DNA of 64,000 bases, from assembly GCA_965203755.1 (NCBI GenBank), contig OZ241910.1, forward strand, positions 2,976,001 to 3,040,000, written 5' to 3'. The stretch comes from UBA6055 sp965203755 (GTDB taxonomy: Bacteria; Chloroflexota; Anaerolineae; Aggregatilineales; Phototrophicaceae). Under the pieces are notes generated by a model that ran no database searches, was not told where the DNA came from, and worked only from the letters and a program-made list of their open reading frames with translations. This document shows positions 33,187 through 41,064 of the stretch, one piece after another (the stretch's first letter is position 1; each line of letters opens with the position of its first letter). The translations under genes were made by a program, and so were the position numbers.

Positions 33187-33908
33187 CGTTCACCCGACCT
33201 TAGCAATTCCAGCCCGGCCCATTGAGATACGCTGGTCGTGCAGATGGTGATGGCTTGTTTCCGGGCGCGTAATCGCAGCGCGGCTTCGGAGCCGGCCATC
33301 CAGCCGACGCGCCATCCAGCCATGCGATGAGACAGTGAATCAATCGTGACCACGCGGGCCGCCAGCTTTTCGTTTTGCGCCGGGTGGAAGTCCGGTCGGG
33401 CAGTCGCCAGGCTCATATCCCACACTATCCACCAGTTTTCCCTTTCCGCCTGCCGCAGCAGCGCCGCCAAAGCCGCTTGCTCGTCGTCCGGGCGCAGATA
33501 AAGGACAGTGATTCGCCCGGCGGCCAACGAATCGGCTGGCTGTGCGCCGACCAGGTGAAGCGCCCCTCGAATTGGAGCCGGGTCGCCCAAGCACAAGACC
33601 CAAGTCGCCGGCTGTGCCAAAAGCGTCATGGTCACATAGCGGGCTTCAGTAGAACCGCAGGTGATGGTGACCTCTTTAGGGTCGATTGAAACGTCATAGC
33701 GTCTGCCAAGATCATCGGCAGTCCATTGGCGGAATTCGGGTATTCCCGGACGGTCGGTATAATGGGTTTCGCCGCGTGCCAGCGCATCCATCGCCGCCTG
33801 AATCACATTCTGCGGGATATCCGGCCTGCCGCCAGGCATCTGCGTTAGCTTGTCCAAGCCGGCGACTCGCCGCGCCAAAGGTCGGCACAGTGTTTTGGGT
33901 GCGTTCAT
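33183..33908 (-). CDS. Truncated aminotransferase-fold protein lacking the PLP lysine
   Basis: The 241-residue protein aligns with the first part of class I/II aminotransferases: GGRPDIPQNVIQAAMDALAR, ETHYTDRPGIPEFRQW, VTITCGSTEARYVTMTLLAQ and the closing TTSVSQWAGLELL, which is also found in the complete neighbour (VATVSQWAGLAAI). Where that neighbour has FSKAYAMTGWR, this protein has LSHRMAGWR: the Schiff-base Lys is replaced by His194 and two residues are missing. It stops right after the large domain, so the small C-terminal domain is absent. It cannot be a normal PLP aminotransferase. It starts directly after the stop of the Ldh2 gene and overlaps the complete aminotransferase by four bases. 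The frame is intact, so it may be a regulatory or heterodimer partner, or a decaying copy. Confidence 0.75.
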   Translation of the reverse strand: MNAPKTLCRPLARRVAGLDKLTQMPGGRPDIPQNVIQAAMDALARGETHYTDRPGIPEFRQWTADDLGRRYDVSIDPKEVTITCGSTEARYVTMTLLAQPATWVLCLGDPAPIRGALHLVGAQPADSLAAGRITVLYLRPDDEQAALAALLRQAERENWWIVWDMSLATARPDFHPAQNEKLAARVVTIDSLSHRMAGWRVGWMAGSEAALRLRARKQAITICTTSVSQWAGLELLRSGER

Positions 33909-34982
33909 TTACGGCGCCTTCTCGCGCTCAAATGGAAAATCAATGTCCAAAGTCTGCGCCAGCTGCCGCAGCCGTTCAAAGACCTCGGCGTCCAACTGCG
34001 CTCCCTCCCGCCGGCGGGCCTTCTCGCGCCGATAATCAATCTCGCCGGGCACCAGGATTTCGTCGAAGCCGGGGCGAAGCTGGCTGGTTTTGATTTCGGC
34101 AATGAAGGCATCCATCCGCGCCTTGAACTCCTCAACCGGCATGAACCAGTCAATATCCATGGCGATAAAGCTGTGGGCGACATCCAGTCGGGCGATAGAA
34201 CGATCCTGATACGGCGCCAGCCCAAAGCCGCCGCCGCTAAGCGCCCCGGTTAAAATGTCGGTAAAAAGCGACAGTCCGTAGCCCTTGTATTGGCCAATCC
34301 CCAGCAAGGCGCCGGCCATAGCCGCCGTCGGCTCATCGGTTTCCTGCCCATCGGGCGTCAATGCCCAATCCAGCGGCATCTTGCGCCCTTCGCGTTCATA
34401 CCAGCGCATCATGCCTTTGCCGGCTGTGGTCAAGGCGATATCCAGCACGACCGGGAAATCGCCGCCGGTGGGCGCCGCCAGCCCCCAGGGATTCGTGCCC
34501 ACGCGCGGCGAACGTCCGCCCCAAGGCGCCATTTCTGCGCCGGCATTGGTCATCGCTATGCCAATGCAATCGGCTTCCAAGGCCAGCTGGGCGTGAAAGG
34601 CCGCCGAACCAAAATGCGTACTGTTGCGGACCATGCACATACCGATGCCGCAGCCCTTTGCCTTGTCGATAGCGATCTTCATGGCGGCTTGGCCGACGAC
34701 CGAACCCATCGCCATGCGGGCATCAACCAGCGCCAAAGCCGGCGACTCTTTGAGAATCTTGATTTGGGCGCCGGGCTGGTAAAGTCCTTTGACGATGCGG
34801 TCATAATAGCCGCTGAGTCTGGCGACGCCTTGCCCTTGGCCGGGCAGGCAGCGCAGTTCGCTGTGCATCAAGCCCGCGGCGCAGCAGGCGGCCTCCGCCT
34901 GTGAAAGTCCCATTGCCAGAAAGGCGCGCTGCACAAAGTCTTCAAGCAAATCCACCGCTACGCGCACAAGCGCAATGCCCAT
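33909..34982 (-). CDS. Ldh2-family (malate/L-lactate/ureidoglycolate dehydrogenase type) oxidoreductase
   Basis: ATG 34982, eight bases after AAGGAG, gives 357 residues. The sequence has the Ldh_2 layout: DLLEDFVQRAFLAMGLSQAE, CAAGLMHSELRCLPGQGQGV, MCMVRNSTHFGSAAFHAQLA with the catalytic His, IAMTNAGAEMAPWGGRSPRV, GTNPWGLAAPTGGDFPVVLD and IGQYKGYGLSLFTDILTGAL. These enzymes use NAD(P)H to interconvert 2-keto and 2-hydroxy acids. Within this cluster it could reduce the keto acid made by the aminotransferase. The following gene begins immediately after its stop. Confidence 0.9.
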   Translation of the reverse strand: MGIALVRVAVDLLEDFVQRAFLAMGLSQAEAACCAAGLMHSELRCLPGQGQGVARLSGYYDRIVKGLYQPGAQIKILKESPALALVDARMAMGSVVGQAAMKIAIDKAKGCGIGMCMVRNSTHFGSAAFHAQLALEADCIGIAMTNAGAEMAPWGGRSPRVGTNPWGLAAPTGGDFPVVLDIALTTAGKGMMRWYEREGRKMPLDWALTPDGQETDEPTAAMAGALLGIGQYKGYGLSLFTDILTGALSGGGFGLAPYQDRSIARLDVAHSFIAMDIDWFMPVEEFKARMDAFIAEIKTSQLRPGFDEILVPGEIDYRREKARRREGAQLDAEVFERLRQLAQTLDIDFPFEREKAP

Positions 34983-35096
34983 GCTCAAATCTCCTTGATC
35001 TCCCTAGGTATTGCTCAAGCTCTCATCGATATCATTCACCGCAGAAACTATATGTTTGATGTCATCATACTGTCTCGACGAGGCGATTGGCCGGCG

Positions 35097-35975
35097 CTAA
35101 CCGTCTAACAGCAGCGCCTTCAAATTGACGCCGGGCGCGATCATCGGTTCAATATGGCCGCCGGCCGAGGTCATAATCAACGTGATGCCGGGGCCATAAC
35201 CGGCGCGCGGACTGTCACCCTGGGCAATCACGCCGATGCCCACCGCGCCCCTTAGATAGCCATGATTCCAACTGCTGTCATAGTCGCGAAGCGCGACCAC
35301 ATCACCGAGACGCAGCTGATCCAGCCCGGCTTCGGCCAAAGCCTGGCGGTCGGCAGTCTGGATGTGTATCGAGCCGCCTTCGCTGGTTAAGCCGGCGCCG
35401 GCGCCCAATAGGTGCGGCGGCACCTTGGCCACCACCGGCGCCGAAAGTCGGCCGTCCGAATTGGTGGTGACTTCCAGCGCTTCCACCAGTTCCGGCGAAC
35501 AGCCTTTGAGCATGATGTCGGGATGGTCATCGAACGCAAGCCCGACGCCTTTGGCGCGAATCACGATTTTGTCGCCAATCGCCAACTGCTCGCGGACTTC
35601 GGGCTCAAAATGAATAATGACCTGCTCCGAAAAGCGGCCGGTCTTGCCGGTGACGACGCCGCGGGCGCGTTGGGCATTGCCGGTCATCACTATCGCTTCA
35701 TTGCCGACGCAGGACAAGACGTTGAGGCCGCGATTGCCGGTCGCCTCATTCAGTTTGACGCTGACGCTTGGATGCACGCAGTCCGCCAGCCAGCCATAAG
35801 CCGAATCGCCGACGGATACGTTATAGACAATGCTGCCATAAGCCGGCATCAGGAAGGGCGTCCCATCGGCGGCCAGCGAGTAGGGCATGGCTGGCAGGGG
35901 CGGCATCCTGGGCGGCGCGATGACTCCCTGGACGGATACACTGACAACATGGCGGACGTTGGTTTTTGCGCTCAT
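35097..35975 (-). CDS. DUF4438 family protein (copy 2)
   Basis: The 292-residue protein is a homolog of the gene just upstream. Shared landmarks are PPRMPPLPAMPYSLAADG near the N-terminus, MPAYGSIVYNVSVGDSAYGW, LNVLSCVGNEAIVMTGNAQR, RGVVTGKTGRFSEQVIIHFE, FDDHPDIMLKGCSPELVEAL, LRLGDVVALRDYDSSWNHGY and GAVGIGVIAQGDSPRAGYGP. Members of DUF4438 are compact beta-rich proteins with no established function. Its ATG overlaps the TGA of copy 1 by four bases, suggesting a heteromeric complex. No signal peptide or membrane helix. Name by family only. Confidence 0.85.
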   Translation of the reverse strand: MSAKTNVRHVVSVSVQGVIAPPRMPPLPAMPYSLAADGTPFLMPAYGSIVYNVSVGDSAYGWLADCVHPSVSVKLNEATGNRGLNVLSCVGNEAIVMTGNAQRARGVVTGKTGRFSEQVIIHFEPEVREQLAIGDKIVIRAKGVGLAFDDHPDIMLKGCSPELVEALEVTTNSDGRLSAPVVAKVPPHLLGAGAGLTSEGGSIHIQTADRQALAEAGLDQLRLGDVVALRDYDSSWNHGYLRGAVGIGVIAQGDSPRAGYGPGITLIMTSAGGHIEPMIAPGVNLKALLLDG

Positions 35976-36832
35976 AGCATTTTCCTGATGTTTAGATAAT
36001 TGGCGATATTGGCTGAAGGGTCAATCACCCACTCAATGCCGGGGGCGTCGCAGGTCATTAAGGTTAGAATGCCGGGGCCGTGCCCGGTCATGATCGAATC
36101 GCCATGAATGCACAGTCCGATGGTCACGGCGCCGGGTTTGTATCCGCGCCCATAGCGATGGTCGGCATGATTGATCGCCACCAAATCGCCTAGGCGCATC
36201 TGGTCAATGCCAAGTTCCGCCATTAGCTGGCGGTCGCCCGACATGAGGTCTTGGTCTACGAAGTCGGGATTAAGCTCGGCGCCCGATCCCATGATTTGTA
36301 TCGGCAGTTCCATCGTGACCGGGACGCGGATGGTTTTGTCATCCACGGCCTCAATCGGTATGCTGTCGATTAAACGCGGGCTGCATTTTTTCAGGAAAAC
36401 GCGCGGATAATCGGCAAGCTGCAAGCCCTGGCCTCGGGTGCGGATTTGGATGGCGTCGCCGACGCCGACCATTTCGCCGACATCGGGCGGGAAGTCAATC
36501 AGCAGGCGGGCATGTTCGCCGGTGACGATGCCCTCGGCGCCTTTTGCCAGGCCGCTCATCACAAAAGCGCGGTTGCCGATGCAGGTCAGGTAGTGCATGG
36601 CATAATCGGCGTCTAGGTCGGGATGGGCGATGGAAGCGCCGGGCTCCAGGTGATCAGCCGCCCAGCCAAAGGCGGCGTCGCCGACCCGCGCATTGTAAAT
36701 CATCCCCGACATGCCGGGCAGGATGGTCGCCTCGCCCGAGGCATGGGGAATATAACCGCGAACCGCGGGCTGACTGACATAACCCACCACAGCCATTTCC
36801 ACCAGCTGTTCGGCATTGGTCGCTAAGCCCAT
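35972..36832 (-). CDS. DUF4438 family protein (copy 1)
   Basis: The 286-residue protein shares the full DUF4438 pattern with copy 2: GEATILPGMSGMIYNARVGD, AAFGWAADHLEPGASIAHPD, MHYLTCIGNRAFVMSGLAKG, AEGIVTGEHARLLIDFPPDV, YPRVFLKKCSPRLIDSIPIE, LRLGDLVAINHADHRYGRGY and GAVTIGLCIHGDSIMTGHGP. The repeated pattern G-x-I-V-T-G-x-x-G/H and G-D-S-x-x-x-G-x-G-P is conserved between copies. It is preceded by AAAAGGAGAG and an AT-rich likely promoter (TTATATTATT region near 36880), and is the first gene of the long cluster running down to 26.6 kb, though a 108-base gap at 34989-35096 may restart transcription. Function unknown. Confidence 0.85.
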   Translation of the reverse strand: MGLATNAEQLVEMAVVGYVSQPAVRGYIPHASGEATILPGMSGMIYNARVGDAAFGWAADHLEPGASIAHPDLDADYAMHYLTCIGNRAFVMSGLAKGAEGIVTGEHARLLIDFPPDVGEMVGVGDAIQIRTRGQGLQLADYPRVFLKKCSPRLIDSIPIEAVDDKTIRVPVTMELPIQIMGSGAELNPDFVDQDLMSGDRQLMAELGIDQMRLGDLVAINHADHRYGRGYKPGAVTIGLCIHGDSIMTGHGPGILTLMTCDAPGIEWVIDPSANIANYLNIRKML

Positions 36833-36961
36833 ACATCTCTCCTTTTCCTATTAATCAGCGCGGGATCTTGAATTGAAAATAATATAACACAGCCGCAGCG
36901 AAAAAACAAATGTCTGTCCTGTCTTGGCGTCCTCTGGATGAATGGCCGCGTGAAGCGGCAG

Positions 36962-39598
36962 TTATGGAGGCGGCATCAGCACAATCGAGCCAGGCGATTC
37001 AATCCAGCCGCAGGTCATGGCATTGGCGATGTAGGACGCCAGCGGCGCGGCGGCGCGCGGCATCATGCGCGCATCCAAGAAGAGCAGCGTTCCCGACTGC
37101 GGGAAGCAGACTTCAACTCCCTGTTCGACATAGCCCCAGATATCGACGGCGTCGATAAAGCCGGCATTGACAATCGACGGAATGCCGATGCCGCCGCCGT
37201 CAAGCCGCTGGCACTGGACGCCGCTGCCAAGGCCATAAGTCGCATAGACGGCGATGCCGGTGTCGGCGCCCAAGCCAAGGCAGGTCATGGGCTGCGGTGA
37301 AGCGGTGAATGTCGGCGTTGGCGTTGATGTTTTCTTTGGCTTTCTTTGAGGCGCAGGTCTTGGAATCGGGGGCGCTTCGGGTCGGACGGGCGCCATCATT
37401 GTGTCCGTCGGTGTGATTGTCGGAGTAATGGGCGTGTCCGTCGGTGTGATTGTCGGAGTAATGGGCGTGTCCGTCGGTGTGATTGTCGGCGTGAGTGTGC
37501 CTGTCGGTGTGTTTGTGACCGTCGGAGTAATGGGCGTGTCCGTCGGTGTGATTGTCGGCGTGAGTGTGCCTGTCGGTGTGTTTGTGACCGTCGGAGTAAT
37601 GGGCGTGTCCGTCGGTGTGATTGTCGGAGTAATGGGCGTGTCCGTCGGTGTGATTGTCGGAGTAATGGGCGTGTCCGTCGGTGTGATTGTCGGAGTAATG
37701 GGCGTGTCCGTCGGTGTGATTGTCGGAGTAATGGGCGTGTCCGTCGGTGTGATTGTCGGAGTAATGGGCGTGTCCGTCGGTGTGATTGTCGGAGTAATGG
37801 GCGTGTCCGTCGGTGTGATTGTCGGAGTAATGGGCGTGTCCGTCGGTGTGATTGTCGGGGTAATGGGCGTGTTTGTGACCGTCGGGGTAATGGGCGTGGC
37901 GGTGATGAAATTCGGCAAACAGACGCCGGTGCTTCTGTTATTGATTCGTCCGGTCTTGCTGGCGCCGTCGTATTCGGTGTAGCCGCCGCCGTAGGGGGGC
38001 GCCGGCGTTGTGCCGTCTAACTTGAAATTGCTCTCGAAGGTCATGCAGCCATTGAGTTCAAGGAGGCCAGAGTAGACGGATATCACGTAGGAAGACAAAG
38101 GTGTGTCGCTGCCGTGGCCGTTTCTGTTGCCGCGGAAGATGCCGTTGGTGATACGCACGGTGGAATTGAGCCCGAAGATATGAATAGCGCTCCCGTCACC
38201 TTGTCTCCATCCACGATACTGGACGTTGTTCAGAAAATGCACGTTCGTCAAATTGGCGATTGCGTTACCGTCTTGCGCTGGTGTTATGCTCGAAACATTT
38301 AATGCACTTTGTCCCGAGGTCAGGCCGCTGAAGGTGACGTTGTTGGCGTTCAAGGTCGTGTTGCCACCCACGAGAACGTAGTGGCTGCGGCCCTGTTTAA
38401 AGGTGAGATTGTTCAGATTGAGGACAACAGAGTCGCCAGCGCTGGTTCCAGCGCTGTCTAATGTTATAGTCTTGCCTATGCCCGGTACGATGATGCTGTG
38501 TCCGTTGCCGTTGATGGTGAAGGTGCCGGATGTAAATCGCAGAACTGTACCGGTGAAGGTGTTCCATTTGTGATAGGTACAGTCCGAGGACAGGTTGAAG
38601 ATTTTGACGGGGGCGGACGAATCGAACCGCGCCGAGACCGTCGGCAGCCCACAGTCTCCCAGCTGCGCCGCGGTGGGATTGTCCAGCCACGCCGCCGGCC
38701 CTGTTGGCGTTGGCGTTGGCCGGGGCGTGTGTGTAGAGGTAGGGACGATTGAGAAGGGCGTGGCAGTGGGTGCGGGCCCGGCGGTAGGGGCGAGCGGGGT
38801 AATGGGTGTGGTGATGACATTCGGAGCACATGCGCTGGCGCTTGCGATTTGTCTGTTTTGAAAGGTGCCGTAGTTGGATGCCGCTGTGCCGTCTGACCGG
38901 ACATTGGTCTCGAAGGTCATGCAGCCCTGGATTTCGAAGGCGATGCGAGGATATAGAGGTCGGTCGTCGATGGAGATCACGGCGCTGCTGACAGCGCTGT
39001 TTCTGTTGCCGCGGAAGATGCCGTTGTTGATGCGGACGGTGGTCCCCCTGCCGGGAAAGGGCACGATGGTAATAGCGCTCCCGTAAAAAGCGCGCACTTG
39101 TTCTGTCTGGGTGTTGTTTAGGAACTGCACATTCGTCAAATTGGCTGTCCCGCCGAGGAAATATAATGGAGTAGGGACGGAATTGCTGCTGAAGGTGACG
39201 CTTCTGGCGTTAAGCGTCGCTAGCCCCACGTAAAAGAGCTTATTGCTTTGGCTCAAGGTGAGATTATTCAGATTGAGGACAGTGTTTTCGTTTACTGAGA
39301 ACCCGCCGCCGATGATGCTGTGTCCGTTGCCGTTGATGGTGAACTCGCCGGATCCGCGTGCAAAAACAAGCTGATAGTCGTCGGAATTGTTATAGACGCA
39401 GTTCTGAGTCAGGGTGAAGGTTCTGAGGGTGGCGGACGAATTGAAATTCGCCCCGGATGCCGGCAGGCCGCAGGGGCCCACGGTGGTCGGGTTGGTCGGC
39501 CGCGGCGGCTGGGTCGCCTGGTCTTGGGCTGGAAGGGCGAGGATGCCAGCTAGAAACAAAACAAAACAAAACAGCAAAACGCCTTTGACTTGGTTCAC
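36962..39598 (-). CDS. Large secreted protein: two beta-helix domains and a Thr-Pro repeat linker
   Basis: The 878-residue protein has a signal peptide (VKGVLLFCFVLFLAGILALP). Two homologous beta-helix domains follow (about 45-255 and 325-570); both start with CGLPxxxAxFxSSAxxxxF and contain FTINGNGHSII, VLNLNNLT and IFRGNRN. Between them and after the second are proline/threonine-rich linkers. The second linker (about 575-735) is built of 11-residue ITPTITPTDTP units. The C-terminal part (about 760-878) is a Cys-containing domain (MTCLGLGADTGIAVYATYGL, FPQSGTLLFLDARMMPRAAA, ANAMTCGWIESPG) of unknown function. Thr-Pro linkers between domains are common in cell-surface proteins of filamentous Chloroflexota and suggest O-glycosylation. 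No transmembrane anchor is visible. Confidence 0.8.
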   Translation of the reverse strand: MNQVKGVLLFCFVLFLAGILALPAQDQATQPPRPTNPTTVGPCGLPASGANFNSSATLRTFTLTQNCVYNNSDDYQLVFARGSGEFTINGNGHSIIGGGFSVNENTVLNLNNLTLSQSNKLFYVGLATLNARSVTFSSNSVPTPLYFLGGTANLTNVQFLNNTQTEQVRAFYGSAITIVPFPGRGTTVRINNGIFRGNRNSAVSSAVISIDDRPLYPRIAFEIQGCMTFETNVRSDGTAASNYGTFQNRQIASASACAPNVITTPITPLAPTAGPAPTATPFSIVPTSTHTPRPTPTPTGPAAWLDNPTAAQLGDCGLPTVSARFDSSAPVKIFNLSSDCTYHKWNTFTGTVLRFTSGTFTINGNGHSIIVPGIGKTITLDSAGTSAGDSVVLNLNNLTFKQGRSHYVLVGGNTTLNANNVTFSGLTSGQSALNVSSITPAQDGNAIANLTNVHFLNNVQYRGWRQGDGSAIHIFGLNSTVRITNGIFRGNRNGHGSDTPLSSYVISVYSGLLELNGCMTFESNFKLDGTTPAPPYGGGYTEYDGASKTGRINNRSTGVCLPNFITATPITPTVTNTPITPTITPTDTPITPTITPTDTPITPTITPTDTPITPTITPTDTPITPTITPTDTPITPTITPTDTPITPTITPTDTPITPTITPTDTPITPTVTNTPTGTLTPTITPTDTPITPTVTNTPTGTLTPTITPTDTPITPTITPTDTPITPTITPTDTMMAPVRPEAPPIPRPAPQRKPKKTSTPTPTFTASPQPMTCLGLGADTGIAVYATYGLGSGVQCQRLDGGGIGIPSIVNAGFIDAVDIWGYVEQGVEVCFPQSGTLLFLDARMMPRAAAPLASYIANAMTCGWIESPGSIVLMPPP
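37390..37905 (-). repeat. 33-base tandem repeats coding ITPTITPTDTP
   Basis: About eight near-identical 33-base units run head to tail, followed by two longer units (ITPTVTNTPTGTLTP plus TITPTDTP) and a few more 33-base units. All changes keep the frame. There are no spacers between units, so it is a coding minisatellite. Expect length variation between strains and assembly difficulty here. Confidence 0.9.
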
Positions 39599-39634
39599 AT
39601 CAAATTTCTCTTTGCGGGCTGCGATTAGTTTATC

Positions 39635-39664
39635 TTATCACATTCATCCTAAAAATACTATAAT
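39635..39664 (+). promoter_or_regulatory. Candidate promoter upstream of a 32-codon ORF
   Basis: TTATCA (39635-39640) and TATAAT (39659-39664) are 18 bases apart. They point away from the secreted-protein gene and toward the tiny ORF at 39706. A small RNA is an alternative product. Confidence 0.4.
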
Positions 39665-39705
39665 CCGGTCTTTGTTAAGGCGCTTTTTGAATTGGGGTCA
39701 GGACA

Positions 39706-39804
39706 ATGGCGTCAAAACGGCGGCAGCCGGCGGGTCGTTTTTGGCAGCAAATGGCGGTCCAGGGCGGGAAGATGACAGGTTACGGCACAGTGACGGCAGC
39801 TTAA
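39706..39804 (+). CDS. Possible 32-residue small protein
   Basis: ATG 39706 is preceded by CAGGA and by a promoter-like TATAAT. It encodes a very basic short peptide beginning MASKRRQPAGRFWQQ and ending GYGTVTAA before TAA. I recognise no family. It could equally be chance in an untranslated leader or small RNA. Conservation in relatives would decide. Confidence 0.25.
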   Translation: MASKRRQPAGRFWQQMAVQGGKMTGYGTVTAA

Positions 39805-39903
39805 AGGTAAAGCGAAGGACATATTTGATCCATTAAGAGGGTATCACAGGAACATCTGCAAAAGGCCGCGCTTTTGATGTGACTGTCCTGAAGATAAACC
39901 AAA

Positions 39904-39938
39904 ACCCGGTTGTCATTCGTCTGAATGCCGGGTATAGT
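39904..39938 (+). promoter_or_regulatory. Strong promoter with overlapping inverted repeat, for the 2-hydroxyacid dehydrogenase
   Basis: TTGTCA (39910-39915) and TATAGT (39933-39938) are spaced by exactly 17 bases, a near-consensus sigma70 promoter about 80 bases before the gene start. An inverted repeat with arms ACCCGG (39904-39909), CATTC (39914-39918), GAATG (39923-39927) and CCGGGT (39928-39933) covers the -35 box and spacer. Such a placement suits a repressor operator. The left arm has four extra bases (TTGT), so symmetry is imperfect. Confidence 0.6.
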
Positions 39939-40018
39939 AGGGATAATTGAGACTTGGGAGGCTTGCGCGGACAAGCTGAAAATGCCAATAATTTCGGAAA
40001 GCATAGATAAAGCAGGAC

Positions 40019-41032
40019 ATGATGACTCAACCAAGCGGAAAGATTTTGATTGCGGATTCGGAATATGCCGACAGCGCGGCCGAACTGGCGGCGGAATTTG
40101 CCGGTTTGGACCTGCTTTGTCCGCATGATGGGCAAAGGGCGGCCGAACTCGCTGCCAATGACATTGACGGGCTGATCGCACAGACGGCGCCGGTGGATGA
40201 AGCCCTGCTCGGCAAACTGGGCCGCCTGCGGGCAGTCGTCAAGCTGGGGCGCAGCTATCACAATATCGATACGGCCGCCGTGCGCCGGCGCCGGCTGACC
40301 TTTGCCTGTGCGCCGCGCAAAGGCCCCAACTGCGTCGCTGAACTGGCGCTGACCTTGATCATGGCGCTAAGCAAAGACCTCATCCGGTCGCACGAGAGTG
40401 TGGCTGTGGCTGCCTACAGCTACCGCGGGCTGAAGCCGGAGCTTACGGCAGAGCGCAAAATCGCCTTCCACTGGATGAAAAATATGCGCGTCCACGAGAT
40501 CCGCGGCAAGACTTTGGGGATTATTGGCATGGGCGAGATTGGATGCGAACTGGCGCGGCGCAGCAGCGTTATGGGCATGACCAATCTGTACTACAAGCGC
40601 AGCCGGCTTTCGGCCGAATTGGAAGCGGATTTTGATGCCAGCTACCGCGATTTGGATGACCTGATGCGAGAAAGCGACTATGTTTGCGTCGCCACCCCGC
40701 AGACCCCGCAAACGGAAGGCTTGATTGGCGCCGAGCAGCTTGCCTTGATGAAAGAAAGCGCCTGTCTGGTGAACATCGCCCGCGGCCGGATTGTCGATGA
40801 AGACGCGCTGATTATGGCATTGCAAGAGAACCGCATTGCCGGCGCCGGGCTGGATGTCTTTGCCTATGAACCGCTGCCGGCCGACAGCCGCCTGTGCAGC
40901 CTCGACAATGTGATCCTGACCCCGCATATCGGCGGCGGCACCGGGACAAACCGCAATATCGAACTGTCGACGGCCTTGCGGGAAATGATCCGAATACTGC
41001 AAGGCGAAAAACCGCGCTGCGACCGCAGCTGA
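40019..41032 (+). CDS. D-isomer-specific 2-hydroxyacid dehydrogenase (NAD-binding)
   Basis: The 337-residue protein has the DdH catalytic fold interrupted by an NAD-binding Rossmann domain: TLGIIGMGEIGCELARR (GxGxxG near residue 160-170), CVATPQTPQTEGLIGAEQLA, VNIARGRIVDEDALIMALQE with the conserved Arg, AGLDVFAYEPLPADS with the conserved Glu, and VILTPHIGGGTGTNRNIE with the catalytic His. Members reduce 2-keto acids or oxidise D-2-hydroxyacids (phosphoglycerate, glyoxylate, lactate types). The start MMTQ has AGGA upstream; the second Met is also possible. It is a single-gene unit with its own promoter and converges on the LLM gene. Substrate unknown. Confidence 0.92.
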   Translation: MMTQPSGKILIADSEYADSAAELAAEFAGLDLLCPHDGQRAAELAANDIDGLIAQTAPVDEALLGKLGRLRAVVKLGRSYHNIDTAAVRRRRLTFACAPRKGPNCVAELALTLIMALSKDLIRSHESVAVAAYSYRGLKPELTAERKIAFHWMKNMRVHEIRGKTLGIIGMGEIGCELARRSSVMGMTNLYYKRSRLSAELEADFDASYRDLDDLMRESDYVCVATPQTPQTEGLIGAEQLALMKESACLVNIARGRIVDEDALIMALQENRIAGAGLDVFAYEPLPADSRLCSLDNVILTPHIGGGTGTNRNIELSTALREMIRILQGEKPRCDRS

Positions 41033-41064
41033 TTTTTGTCATTGAAGCGCGCGGATTTTCGCTC

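Larger units (their letters stand above)
39599..40018. other. 420-base divergent gap with two plus-strand promoters and one tiny ORF
   Basis: The gap separates the Thr-Pro-repeat protein from the D-2-hydroxyacid dehydrogenase gene. It contains promoter-like boxes at 39635-39664 and 39910-39938 (listed separately), a 32-codon ORF at 39706-39804, and a bulged inverted repeat at 39904-39933. The rest shows nothing I recognise. Confidence 0.5.

Noticed and set aside
37390..37905. CRISPR-like regular repeats
   Set aside because: The 33-base units are contiguous with no unique spacers and code in frame for ITPTITPTDTP; no cas genes nearby.
37401..37982. Long plus-strand frame of VGVIVGVMGVS-type repeats
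   Set aside because: It is the antisense reading of the Thr-Pro minisatellite. It has no ribosome site and the minus-strand gene has a signal peptide and domains.
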